From the NCBI RefSeq assembly GCF_007097395.1, contig NZ_VKDC01000034.1, positions 1 to 64,000 of the forward strand: a stretch of 64,000 nt of DNA, in the 5' to 3' direction. This document shows, one piece after another, positions 1 through 8,581 of this stretch. Below the pieces are notes generated by a model that was not told the DNA's origin, did not search any database, and saw only the letters and a list, made by a program, of their open reading frames with translations. Both the position numbers and the translations under genes were made by a program. Source of the stretch: Fulvivirga sp. M361. Lineage in GTDB: Bacteria > Bacteroidota > Bacteroidia > Cytophagales > Cyclobacteriaceae. Position 1 is the stretch's first letter. Each line of letters opens with the position of its first letter.

Positions 1-92
1 AAAGGCGGCATAGGCTTAGGACAACTCTTGCCTTTTTGAAAAAGAAGCTTGCTAAACGTTAAATCAAAAACTCAATCCTTGTAAAAGTAAAA

Positions 93-122
93 AGACCGCC
101 TCAATCACTTTTGAGACGGCCT
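93..122 (-). terminator. Rho-independent terminator of the 165-578 lipoprotein gene
   Basis: On the minus strand a GC-rich stem (GCCGTCTCAA pairing with TTGAGGCGGT, one mismatch) with a short AGTGA-type loop is followed by a T-rich run (CTTTTTACTTTT). It lies about 45 bases after the stop codon of the lipoprotein gene. Confidence 0.75.
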
Positions 123-164
123 CTCATTCTCAATCAATCCTAAAAAACAACAACAAAAACTGTC

Positions 165-578
165 TTACTTCCAGGCCACAGAACTACAGAAATCAGTGTT
201 CCCTTTTCTTCGTGTATAATCCGTCACTGAATAGGTCAGCGTAATCTCATAGCCATCCAACCTACCCTCTCCCTCTATATAGTAACCATCTACCTCTTGT
301 CCCGGAATGTATAAATAAGTACCGTCCACATCTGCAATCACATGTATACCAACACCATAAAAATTTTCAAGGTATACAGACTCATCATAAGCGTCGGATT
401 TCACGATCCGGACCGGATATTCGGCATAACTATCGAAAGTTTCACTGTATTCGTCTACCTGATAATAACCGGTGAAATCATTCCTGTAATCGTATACCAA
501 TACCGGTTCTTCAATAATTATTTCACAGCTTGTGAATACGATCAATAGGCTAAAAGATAATAGTAGTATTTTTTTCAT
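165..578 (-). CDS. Small lipoprotein of unknown function
   Basis: A 137-residue protein starting MKKILLLSF, with a hydrophobic signal segment ending in a lipobox (FTSC), so it is probably a lipid-anchored envelope protein. An upstream in-frame start at 638 would add 20 residues before the signal peptide and is less likely. The mature part is rich in Tyr, Asp and Glu (DEYSETFDSYAEYP), with alternating beta-type sequence ending in a Cys. I do not recognise a family. It stands alone on the minus strand and is followed by a clear terminator. Exported location is well supported; function is unknown. Confidence 0.7.
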   Translation of the reverse strand: MKKILLLSFSLLIVFTSCEIIIEEPVLVYDYRNDFTGYYQVDEYSETFDSYAEYPVRIVKSDAYDESVYLENFYGVGIHVIADVDGTYLYIPGQEVDGYYIEGEGRLDGYEITLTYSVTDYTRRKGNTDFCSSVAWK

Positions 579-766
579 CCCCTTCGGTAATGGTGTATGA
601 AGAGATAAACAATTATGAGGCCAAAAAGAAAAAATCAACGTAAAACACTGAATATCAGGCGGTAAAATAAAAAAAGAAATACGTTTAATATCGGACTGTT
701 ATCGCCTGAGATATAAAGAATTAATCACTAAAGCAGGTGCTTCAGACCTTCAATAAATGGCAAAAA

Positions 767-1243
767 CTAGATGCGCCCGTGGAATTCATCGTTGAGCATA
801 AAATTACCATTTTCCTGTACTTCCAGGTCAATTTTTGACAGGACTTCCTTGTCTTTTGTCAGGAAAAAGATGGTGTATTTATAAGAAGTGACCTTGTCTT
901 TGAGGTCATCAGAGAAACCCATATCCAGTATATACACGTCAGCATCCGATTTGAATTTCTTGTTTTTGATAATATTACCTTCCACATTTTCTACCTTAAA
1001 GCGGAAATACTCTTTCGGAAGGCCATCAAATACAAATTTCACCTTTAAATAAGGCAATGGCTGTGAGGAATACCGATTTCCCTCAACGAGAGAGACTTGT
1101 TGATTATCCGGAGGTGTTCTGATCTTAAAGCTGTAATCTAATTCGAAAGAAAAGTTCTCCACATTTTCATAAGGTACCTTATGCTGTGCCGGCGCGGTAA
1201 CGGTCACAAACAAAAGACACAGACTAAATAACACACGTATCAT
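767..1243 (-). CDS. Secreted protein of unknown function
   Basis: A 158-residue protein with a classical signal peptide (MIRVLFSLCLLFVTVTAPAQ, probable cleavage after the AQ typical of Bacteroidota). The mature part reads as beta-strand-rich (FSFELDYSFKIRTPP; YTIFFLTKDKEVLSKIDLEV). No catalytic motif or known family is seen. It is divergent from the polyamine/K+ channel operon at 1408, with about 160 bp between them, so the two may share a regulatory region. That is only a positional inference. Confidence 0.65.
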   Translation of the reverse strand: MIRVLFSLCLLFVTVTAPAQHKVPYENVENFSFELDYSFKIRTPPDNQQVSLVEGNRYSSQPLPYLKVKFVFDGLPKEYFRFKVENVEGNIIKNKKFKSDADVYILDMGFSDDLKDKVTSYKYTIFFLTKDKEVLSKIDLEVQENGNFMLNDEFHGRI

Positions 1244-1407
1244 GACGATCTAAGATAAGTTGAGAGCTACAGTAGCTATTGCACTGTCTGGCAGCCAAAT
1301 CCATTGTATTGAACAGATTGTCTTAAAATGCCGCCAACAGACTTAAGTTAGTATAAAAATACGTTAAATTTAAATTTTAGATTTAACCATATACTAGGTT
1401 TTAAGGC

Positions 1408-1713
1408 TTGGAAGCTAAGATTGATAATCATTCGGAATGGGTTCAGGACATTGATCCGGTACGTTTGAAACGGAACTTTGAAGAATTACTGTTGAGATCA
1501 GGCTTTGGCATCCTGAATTTCATGGAGCACTATTTCGAGCCTCAAGGGTTTACTGCTATCTGGCTGTTAGCTGAAAGTCATTTCGCCATACATACTTTTC
1601 CTGAAGAGCAAAAGACCTATATTGAGCTTAGTAGCTGCAATACAGAAATGTATGATCGTTTTCTAGTTCATTTGCAAGAATATAAAATCAATGAAACGCA
1701 GTTTTTCATCTAG
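1408..1713 (+). CDS. S-adenosylmethionine decarboxylase-like (SpeD-type) proenzyme
   Basis: A 101-residue protein of the small prokaryotic AdoMet decarboxylase family. The family self-cleaves to form a pyruvoyl group and makes decarboxylated AdoMet, the aminopropyl donor for spermidine synthesis. The cleavage and pyruvoyl Ser is present in the AESH motif (about Ser57), as are the conserved His of IHT (about His62) and the proton-donor Cys of SSC (about Cys77), so it looks catalytically intact. It starts at a TTG because an in-frame TAA lies two codons upstream; TTAAGG just before it may act as a ribosome site. It overlaps the K+ channel gene by 23 bases, implying coupled translation. It heads a four-gene operon whose third gene resembles spermidine synthase. 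Confidence 0.85.
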   Translation: MEAKIDNHSEWVQDIDPVRLKRNFEELLLRSGFGILNFMEHYFEPQGFTAIWLLAESHFAIHTFPEEQKTYIELSSCNTEMYDRFLVHLQEYKINETQFFI

Positions 1714-2497
1714 GTACAAGCACCGGGTTTTAAGTACGATCAATAAGGCTGAGGAAGCAGATTATATCAGCAAAGGGTTTGATGTTTTCATCATGACCCT
1801 CATTCTCCTGAACGTTTTTGTGGTCATTACCGAAACCGTAGAATCTATTTACTCAGAATACAAAGCCATTTTTTACTATTTTGAGATTTTCACCATCACC
1901 GTTTTTTCAATTGAATACGTGGTGAGGATATGGGCATGCACATTGATCGAAAAATACCGGCACCCTGTGTTTGGACGTATCAAGTATATGTTTTCTATGG
2001 AGGCTCTTATCGACCTTCTGGCCATATTGCCATTTTACTTACCGCTTTTCTTTGCCATAGATGCTCGTTTCGTACGGGTTTTACGCTTGTTCCGTTTGAT
2101 GCGTGTGTTCAAACTAGGCCGCTATTCAGTAGCCTTTCAGTTAATTGTTTCTGCTGTGAGCAAGCGAAAAGAAGAACTTCTCATTACGCTGACATTACTC
2201 ATTATTATGCTGATTTTGGCTTCAAGCCTCATGTATTATATTGAACATGAAGTACAGCCCGACACTTTTACCAGCATACCTGCCACCATGTGGTGGGCCA
2301 TTGCCACCCTCACTACCGTAGGGTACGGAGATGTTTATCCTGTCACGGCTTTAGGAAAACTGCTGGCTTCTACCATCGCCATTTTGGGTATCGGTGTTTT
2401 TGCGCTTCCTACCGGTATTATTGCTACCAGCTTTGAACGTGAGTTATCGGAGAGGGACAAAAACAAAAAAGCGGCCCGTCAGAATGAAAATAAGTAA
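1691..2497 (+). CDS. Voltage-gated potassium channel, Kv type
   Basis: A 268-residue six-transmembrane channel subunit. S1 to S3 span about residues 28-120. An S4 voltage sensor with regularly spaced arginines (RFVRVLRLFRLMRVFKLGRY) lies near 126-146. A pore helix and the K+ selectivity filter TTVGYGD are at about 208-214, followed by S6. The C-terminal tail is short and highly charged, with no RCK/TrkA domain. It should assemble as an inner-membrane tetramer passing K+. The gene overlaps the SpeD-like gene at its 5' end and the spermidine-synthase-like gene at its 3' end. Because polyamines are known pore blockers of K+ channels in other organisms, regulation of this channel by a product of its neighbours is an attractive inference but unproven. 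Confidence 0.93.
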   Translation: MKRSFSSRYKHRVLSTINKAEEADYISKGFDVFIMTLILLNVFVVITETVESIYSEYKAIFYYFEIFTITVFSIEYVVRIWACTLIEKYRHPVFGRIKYMFSMEALIDLLAILPFYLPLFFAIDARFVRVLRLFRLMRVFKLGRYSVAFQLIVSAVSKRKEELLITLTLLIIMLILASSLMYYIEHEVQPDTFTSIPATMWWAIATLTTVGYGDVYPVTALGKLLASTIAILGIGVFALPTGIIATSFERELSERDKNKKAARQNENK

Positions 2498-3932
2498 TAC
2501 ACTCAAAGAAACGATACGTTTCGCCGCGTTATGCCTGATCTTATTAGCCGTGGTAATGGACCAGATAGAGGCAGTAAATTATTATTTCGGTGAGACCATC
2601 AGTGACCCGATCATTGTTATGGCACTTGCTATGATCTCCTTTTTCTCAGGACATCGTTTTTTGCCAAAGGTAAACTATGTCAAGATAACGTTTCTGTCAA
2701 TACTTCTGACCACTTTCACTTTTGGACTATTCCTAAGCCACCTGACGTACAGAACCTTTCCTTATCCAACAGTATTGACCTATACCTTTGTGGTCCTGTC
2801 TGCTTTTACTATTGCACTATGGACGCCCCTGGAAAGGAGGGGTAGCAGCTCAGCTCTATTTTTGCTGATTTTCCTGGTTGGAAGTATATGTTATTTCTTC
2901 ATACCGTCTGTAAGGCCAGTCCATTTGGCCTTACCGGGTTTAATCCTGTTGTTATCTGAAGCTATATATAGTCAAAAATACAGATGGGTCACACTCTACC
3001 TGGTCTTTGCTTTTGGTAATGTATTGCTTTATCTCATACCCACCGCCAAAATACAATTGTATACCAGCCAAAAAAAGTACTACGACCCGGTTATCTATTC
3101 AAAAGAAACAGCTTTCCAGACCATAGATATCACCCAGTGGAAAGGTGAACGCTGGTTTTATTATAATAATGTTAACCAATTCAGCTCTATCGACCACTGG
3201 TTATATTTTGAACCTATGGTCCATCCCATCACACAATTCAAGAATGGAAAAAACAAAGTGCTGGTGATTGGAGGTGAAAACGGGATGATCGCAAAAGAGC
3301 TTTTAGCATATGATGATATAAAGCAAATTGATCTGTTGCCCATTGATACAGCTTTGTACCGTTTAGCCAAAACTTCTGATTTCTTCGTTGCCTTGAACGA
3401 GCATTCATTGAGCCATGACCGGGTAAGACTTAAGAAAAACACTCCATTTCATTTTCTGAATATGCACAAAGCGCATTATGACCTTATTTTTGTTGATATC
3501 CCTGACCCAGTAGACCTGGAACTTAATCAGTATTACACTAAAGAGTTCTACGAATTATGTCATACCGCTTTGAAGAATGACGGTCTGTTTATAACACAGG
3601 CAGGCAGTCCTTATTTTGCCACAAAGGCATTCCAATGTATAAAAAACACCATACAACGTGCCGGTTTTTCCTCTGTGCCAATGCATAACCAGGTGTTGAC
3701 ACTTGGCGAATGGGGTTGGGTCATTGGGTCCAAGAACAAATCGAAAGAAATGTTATTAGAAAGTTTAAAACAGCTTGAATTTAAAGATCCGGAAACCATG
3801 TGGCTGAATAATGAAGCCATGAATATGATGCTTTCTTTTGGAAAGTCTGCAATCACCAGGGACACATTGATCAATTCACTCAACACACCAATCGTCCATG
3901 AATATTACAGGGATGGTACCTGGAAATTTTAA
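2484..3932 (+). CDS. Membrane-embedded spermidine-synthase-like (AdoMet-fold) protein, divergent
   Basis: A 482-residue protein with about seven transmembrane helices in residues 1-190 and a cytosolic spermidine-synthase/methyltransferase fold in the C-terminal half. The start at 2484 (MKISNTLKE) overlaps the channel stop codon; a longer frame from 2394 would only add sequence antisense to sense within the channel gene. The nucleotide-binding glycine loop reads GGENG (about 262-266) instead of the canonical GGGDGG, and the acidic residue after motif I is altered (LLPIDT), so cofactor binding may be changed. The DIPDP motif, equivalent to the catalytic Asp region of aminopropyltransferases, is kept. 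It is clearly paralogous to the 30318-31895 protein, sharing ITQAGSPY and LGEWGWV. Whether it is an active enzyme or a sensor is open. Confidence 0.85.
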   Translation: MKISNTLKETIRFAALCLILLAVVMDQIEAVNYYFGETISDPIIVMALAMISFFSGHRFLPKVNYVKITFLSILLTTFTFGLFLSHLTYRTFPYPTVLTYTFVVLSAFTIALWTPLERRGSSSALFLLIFLVGSICYFFIPSVRPVHLALPGLILLLSEAIYSQKYRWVTLYLVFAFGNVLLYLIPTAKIQLYTSQKKYYDPVIYSKETAFQTIDITQWKGERWFYYNNVNQFSSIDHWLYFEPMVHPITQFKNGKNKVLVIGGENGMIAKELLAYDDIKQIDLLPIDTALYRLAKTSDFFVALNEHSLSHDRVRLKKNTPFHFLNMHKAHYDLIFVDIPDPVDLELNQYYTKEFYELCHTALKNDGLFITQAGSPYFATKAFQCIKNTIQRAGFSSVPMHNQVLTLGEWGWVIGSKNKSKEMLLESLKQLEFKDPETMWLNNEAMNMMLSFGKSAITRDTLINSLNTPIVHEYYRDGTWKF

Positions 3933-3974
3933 TTAAGTAGTCAAAACACTGAAACTACAAATCCTGGTCAATTC

Positions 3975-5489
3975 ATGAACCGCAGAGACTTCGTAAAAAC
4001 ATCATCACTGATCACGTTACCACTGCTTTTAAAATCATGCCAGTGGACGAATGGTGAGTCGTCCTACCCTGTCCAGGTACATTCTGATGCCAAAACAGGG
4101 CATTTACTCTTTGAAAGTAAGACATTTCCGGAAACCATGGCTGATACTGTGGAGGTGCTGATCGTAGGTGGGGGTATAGCAGGTATGGCAGCAGCCTGCG
4201 AGTTAAAAGAAAAAGATTTCCTGCTCTGTGAGCTTTCGGGCCAACTGGGAGGCACCTCGTCAGCTTACCTGTCCGGCAACCTGACTTTTGCGCAAGGGGC
4301 ACATTATGACATGGGCTACCCGGACTACTATGGTAAGGAGGTATTAAAACTATTGGAAGGACTTAATATTATTCAGCCCCAGCCCTGGAAGAACACCTGG
4401 GGGTTTGTAGATCAGCAGCACCTGATCATGCACCGGAGAAAAAATCAGTGCTTTGATCGAGGCGAATTCCGAAAAGAAGTCATCAGTGATACGCCTCTGA
4501 AAAAACCTTTTTTTGAATTAATGAATAAGTATCAGGGTCAAATGCCTTTGCCTACCCGGCTGATCCATGAGAAACATCACGAGCTCAACCAGCTTTCTTT
4601 TGTTGATTTTCTGCAAAATGAGTTGGATGTGAACGATGATCTTATTCGATCTGTAAGCTACCATATGAAGGATGATTATGGTGCAGACGCTTACCAGGTT
4701 TCTGCATTGGCCGGCATTCATTATTTTGCCTGTCGGCCTTATACGAAGGATATAGTTGAGCTTTTCTCACCTCCTGAAGGTAATCATTATTTTATCCGTA
4801 AGATGGCAGACTATGTTGGCCCTGAACGTTTAAAAACTACCCACCTGGTAAAAAGTATCGAAGAGGTACTGAATGGATTTAGTGTCAAAATTATTGACAT
4901 TGCAACAAAGACGATTAAGGTGATAAAAACCGGAAAGATTATCTATGCCGGTCAGAAACATGCCTTGAAGTACATTTTCCCACAAGACTATTCTCTGTTT
5001 CAAGACGTGAGCTACGCTCCATGGATGGTGGTGAATGTGGTACTTAACGGTTTTAACGATAGTATGGGATATTGGCAAAATGAGATGTTAACAGAAGATG
5101 ATACTTTCCTGGGCTTCGTAGACTCTTCCACACAGCACACGGCATCCGGGGATCATCGAATATTAACAGCCTATTACTGCCTGCCTCCTACTTCGAGGGA
5201 AGACCTGATAAACGCAGAAGTGAACAAGTCTCAAATAGCGCAAATGACGGTAAAACATCTGTCCGGTTATTTCGAAAAAGACCTTTCCAACCAGGTAGAA
5301 CGCATAGACATCAAAGTAATGGGGCATGCTATGCCAATACCAGGTAAAAACCATTTGTTTAAGGATAAAAACCTGCACAGAAGCAATAAAAACATCGCTT
5401 ATGCCGGAGTTGACAATGGCCGATTGCCTTTGCTGTTTGAGGCAATGGATTCCGGAATTATAGCTGCCGGTCTGGTGAGCAGCGAGTGA
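3975..5489 (+). CDS. Tat-exported FAD-dependent oxidoreductase (amine-oxidase-like)
   Basis: A 504-residue flavoprotein. It begins with a twin-arginine signal (MNRRDFVKTSS) running into a lipobox-like LLKSC, suggesting folded export and lipid anchoring. A Rossmann dinucleotide-binding motif (VLIVGGGIAGMAAACEL) lies at about residues 61-77, followed by the LGGTSSAYL-type loop typical of the NAD(P)-binding_8/amine oxidase clan. The C-terminal end (YAGVDNGRLPLLFEAMDSG) matches the flavin-capping region of these enzymes. It lies 42 bp after the spermidine-synthase-like gene in the same orientation and is probably co-transcribed. A role in oxidising a polyamine-like product outside the inner membrane is inferred from context only; the substrate cannot be read from sequence. 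Confidence 0.85.
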   Translation: MNRRDFVKTSSLITLPLLLKSCQWTNGESSYPVQVHSDAKTGHLLFESKTFPETMADTVEVLIVGGGIAGMAAACELKEKDFLLCELSGQLGGTSSAYLSGNLTFAQGAHYDMGYPDYYGKEVLKLLEGLNIIQPQPWKNTWGFVDQQHLIMHRRKNQCFDRGEFRKEVISDTPLKKPFFELMNKYQGQMPLPTRLIHEKHHELNQLSFVDFLQNELDVNDDLIRSVSYHMKDDYGADAYQVSALAGIHYFACRPYTKDIVELFSPPEGNHYFIRKMADYVGPERLKTTHLVKSIEEVLNGFSVKIIDIATKTIKVIKTGKIIYAGQKHALKYIFPQDYSLFQDVSYAPWMVVNVVLNGFNDSMGYWQNEMLTEDDTFLGFVDSSTQHTASGDHRILTAYYCLPPTSREDLINAEVNKSQIAQMTVKHLSGYFEKDLSNQVERIDIKVMGHAMPIPGKNHLFKDKNLHRSNKNIAYAGVDNGRLPLLFEAMDSGIIAAGLVSSE

Positions 5490-5514
5490 TCCAAAGCAAC
5501 TTGTCCGATCAATA

Positions 5515-6297
5515 TTACTCTTCAAGCATTTTTACATACTTTCCCGTATAGCTAACCTTACCACTATCCCAGATTTTCTCATATACGCTATTGGTGTAAA
5601 CTCCTTCGACATTATCCGTACCTGACGGAATATTATCCTCGCCTGCTGTCAATAAACTCTCCGGCAAGTGACCTCCTCCATAATAGATAAGTCTTTCTTG
5701 CTCATCCCATACCGGATCATAGACAGCATTATAGTTGATATCTGCTATCTCTTTTTTTGTATCCAATGCATAAATACGCAATTGCCTGTCTGAGCCTGTT
5801 CCAAAGTCAAGTGCCATTAAATTACCTGAAGGGGATCGGGAATGAATACCTCCGGAAAGAAAATCTTCATAACGTGCGCTCACACTATCGGGGATGTTAA
5901 TTTCCAGAAGAGCTCCTTTTTTGTGAGGTTCACAGATTACGATGAGATCTGTATAGTTTCCAATAATCAAGTGAACATAATAAAGCCCTGTTTCGAATGA
6001 AGTATCCCCCCCATGGTCCATTACTTCCCCGTCATAAGGCCTTTCATAAATCACCGTAGTATCTTCCTTGTTGAAAATCTTTAAAACCTTACCATTTATA
6101 GTATGAGTGAGGCCCGTGGGTTTCGATTTATTTGCGAATTTCTGATTAGACTCAACATCATCATCTGTTGACTGGCTTTCGGCAATTTCCTCTGGAGTTG
6201 CTTCCTGTGCAATAACTTCTTTGTCTTGATTTCCTGAGCGACAAGCCAGAATGAGCGCTGAAAAAAGAACCGGTATGAGTATTCTTAACATAAGCAA
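5515..6297 (-). CDS. Lipoprotein of unknown function
   Basis: A 260-residue protein with a signal segment and lipobox (ALILAC, Cys about 19). An acidic, low-complexity linker rich in Glu, Ser and Thr (about 25-60) precedes a globular domain with several WD-like or beta-propeller-like stretches (LMALDFGTGSDRQLRIYALD; DPVWDEQERLIYYGGG). No enzyme motif is visible and no family is recognised. It is 9 bp downstream of the 6307-6840 gene on the same strand, so the two probably form an operon. It converges with the flavoprotein gene. Confidence 0.65.
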   Translation of the reverse strand: MLMLRILIPVLFSALILACRSGNQDKEVIAQEATPEEIAESQSTDDDVESNQKFANKSKPTGLTHTINGKVLKIFNKEDTTVIYERPYDGEVMDHGGDTSFETGLYYVHLIIGNYTDLIVICEPHKKGALLEINIPDSVSARYEDFLSGGIHSRSPSGNLMALDFGTGSDRQLRIYALDTKKEIADINYNAVYDPVWDEQERLIYYGGGHLPESLLTAGEDNIPSGTDNVEGVYTNSVYEKIWDSGKVSYTGKYVKMLEE

Positions 6298-6306
6298 TAA
6301 AAGGTT

Positions 6307-6840
6307 TTATTTGTCTGCCGGTTCAACTCGCTTTCCAAATCCATCTACAGTTTGTTCTATCAACACACTTGCTTGTCCAACTTCTTCAATCCATAGCCGT
6401 ATCCGTGTATTGCCGGCGCTGACCAGGTAGCTGCCCTCACCTGGTGTGTATTCAAACTTTACTACATAAGACTTCCCAGCTTCAAAAGAAAGAAAGTCAA
6501 ATGATTCCGTTGGAATGGCAATCTCTCCTTTAGAAACAAACCGCATCTTTATGGTATGGTCGCCTGGCAAAAGCAGAATTTCCTGGGCTCCACTCATCAG
6601 ACTCATATTTGGGATATCTTTTTCATCAACGGCTATGAAGTAAGCATACTTTTTACCTACTGTCTCACTGACCAATCGTACCAGTTGTTCAGGAGGCAGC
6701 TCTGGCCCCTCATATACTTTCACGGCCGCAACTTCTGTTTTTTTCCTATTTTGCTTTTTCTTTTTTTTCTTCTGTGCTACTCCCACTGTAATTGTCAACA
6801 TCATCAGTGTCAAGAGCAATGTAGTCTTTATTATCTTCAT
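6307..6840 (-). CDS. Secreted protein with lysine-rich N-terminus, unknown function
   Basis: A 177-residue protein with a signal peptide (cleavage probably after VGVAQ), immediately followed by a strongly basic tract (KKKKKKQNRKK) and then a globular domain with beta-rich text (LLPGDHTIKMRFVSKG; GKSYVVKFEYTPGEGSY). The phrase PGDHTIKM followed by GKSYVVKF resembles domains found in many exported Bacteroidota proteins, but I cannot name the family. It is the first gene of a two-gene operon with the 5515-6297 lipoprotein. Confidence 0.62.
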   Translation of the reverse strand: MKIIKTTLLLTLMMLTITVGVAQKKKKKKQNRKKTEVAAVKVYEGPELPPEQLVRLVSETVGKKYAYFIAVDEKDIPNMSLMSGAQEILLLPGDHTIKMRFVSKGEIAIPTESFDFLSFEAGKSYVVKFEYTPGEGSYLVSAGNTRIRLWIEEVGQASVLIEQTVDGFGKRVEPADK

Positions 6841-7321
6841 CTTTTTTGAGTCTGTGTCCGAAATATTGTTAGGTACTTTTATCCTTTCATTTTTAAAGAG
6901 AATTGCATGTTTATTCCTACGGTATTGCCACTTGTAACCAACCCTTCAGCACTCTTAACCATTCCTGGTCAATTTTCAACCAGCTCAGCAATATTCAAAA
7001 AACTATTAATCAAATAGTTAAATACATCTGTCCCTTTAAATGGTACGAGCCAAAACATCTTACTCGCTGGCTCTACTTTGTAAAGATGACTGCAAGAATT
7101 ATTCTTTCCATGTACATATGTAAAGCCATTACCGGCGTATGTGTTTTTTGATGTAACTCAATTATGAAGATGGAAAAGTTTTTTTTGCATAAAAGGTTAT
7201 TTCCACTCCTTTCATAAACACCACACTTTTTTGAAAGCCAAAAAAAAGATATGTATGTTGCACTGGCCAGGCTATAACAGATTACCATACCAGGCACACA
7301 ACTCTTTAATCTGCCGATGAA
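6841..7321. other. Intergenic region without a recognisable gene
   Basis: About 480 bp between a minus-strand secreted protein gene and the AraC regulator at 7322, so it must hold two divergent promoters. I see A/T-rich tracts (a T8 run near 7180 and an A7 run near 7245) but no convincing RNA gene, hairpin or consensus -7 box. Nothing else can be supported. Confidence 0.4.
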
Positions 7322-8482
7322 TTGAATAACGAAGAAATATATTTCAATTTACATCCCGTCAACTTTTTGATAATTTCCGGAACTCTTCAGGTATATGTCA
7401 TCGCAGGCATACTGTTTTTCAAACGAACAGATCAGTCACTTTCCAATAAGCTGCTGGCAGCAACGGTACTTGTAGTAAACCTTCACATCACCTATTTGAT
7501 GTTATTGGATTTAAACCTGGATAATATGTACCCCTTTTTACTTTGGGTTCCATACTCCGGATTAACGGCAATTGGCCCATTTATTTTCCTGTACACTAAA
7601 TCGCTTACAACGGAAAACTTTACCATCTCAAAAAAAGAATGGATACTATTCATTCCTTTTACGATTGAACTAATACTCCAGGTATTTCAAATTACCTATA
7701 GTATTCTTAATAATTCGTTGTACTATAACGCTCCTTCGGATCTGATCATCACCGCTGCGATCTATGCCTTTGCGACCGGATCAATTTTTCACTATCTCCG
7801 GTTATCTCTCCAAAAGATCAATGAGCATGAAAAATGGGCGCTGAAAAACTTTTCTGACCTGAAGGAAGTAACATTAGCATGGCTACATCGCCTGATCACT
7901 TATTATCGTATTTTCTGGATCTTTTGGATCCCTTTTGTCGCCATTTTTCTATTGATCTTCAGGTTTCAATTGCAATATTTTGCACTAATCCTCATCATTT
8001 ACCTACTACTACTCATTATCACTTATCTGACGTATTGGATCGGTATCGAAGGAATAAGTAGAATGAACCTGGTCTTTCTCAGGCAGAAGACTGTTCCGGT
8101 GGAGAGCAAATCGTATGCAAACCTATCCACACAGAAAATCAAACTTTATATCCAAAAATTTGAGAGCCTGATGAAGGATGAGGAGCTATTCCTGAACGAA
8201 AGCCTTAATCTAAGGGAATTTTCCAATCAGGCAGAAGCAGACCCGAACTTAGTGTCGTATATTTTAAATACACATCTTGGCAAAAACTTTTATGAGTTTA
8301 TTAATTTTTACCGTATTGAAGAGGTCAAGAAAAAGCTTAATGATCCAAAATACAAGCACCTGACTATTCTGGCGCTGGCGCTCCAATCCGGTTTTAATTC
8401 CAAAACATCTTTCAACAGGATCTTTAAACAAACCACCGGATTAACGCCCAGTCAATTCCAGAAAAAGGTAAGCGATAAATAG
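7322..8482 (+). CDS. Membrane-bound AraC-family transcriptional regulator
   Basis: A 386-residue protein. About seven hydrophobic helices fill residues 14-250. A cytosolic AraC/XylS-type DNA-binding domain with two helix-turn-helix units occupies about 285-383 (LNLREFSNQAEADPNLVSYI; then LTILALALQSGFNSKTSFNR, FKQTTGLTPSQF). This 7TM-AraC layout is common in Bacteroidota and probably lets a membrane or external cue control transcription directly. The start is a TTG at 7322, since the first in-frame ATG is about 70 residues in, after the first membrane helices. The metallopeptidase gene 100 bp downstream is a possible target or operon partner. Confidence 0.87.
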   Translation: MNNEEIYFNLHPVNFLIISGTLQVYVIAGILFFKRTDQSLSNKLLAATVLVVNLHITYLMLLDLNLDNMYPFLLWVPYSGLTAIGPFIFLYTKSLTTENFTISKKEWILFIPFTIELILQVFQITYSILNNSLYYNAPSDLIITAAIYAFATGSIFHYLRLSLQKINEHEKWALKNFSDLKEVTLAWLHRLITYYRIFWIFWIPFVAIFLLIFRFQLQYFALILIIYLLLLIITYLTYWIGIEGISRMNLVFLRQKTVPVESKSYANLSTQKIKLYIQKFESLMKDEELFLNESLNLREFSNQAEADPNLVSYILNTHLGKNFYEFINFYRIEEVKKKLNDPKYKHLTILALALQSGFNSKTSFNRIFKQTTGLTPSQFQKKVSDK

Positions 8483-8581
8483 AAATACTCTGAAATAGGT
8501 ACCATTCTTCCTATTGGTACGCATCACTGCTTCCAAAAGCTGTGGTTTGCAATAAGTATATTCAGTATTTCATTAAATAGC

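Noticed and set aside
2394-2483. Upstream extension of the first spermidine-synthase-like gene
   Set aside because: It would overlap the K+ channel by about 100 bases; the start at 2484 gives a natural 14-base overlap and a proper membrane N-terminus.
8494-8515. Hairpin AATAGG/CCTATT after the membrane AraC gene as a terminator
   Set aside because: It has only a 6-bp AT-rich stem and no T run, so termination is not supported.
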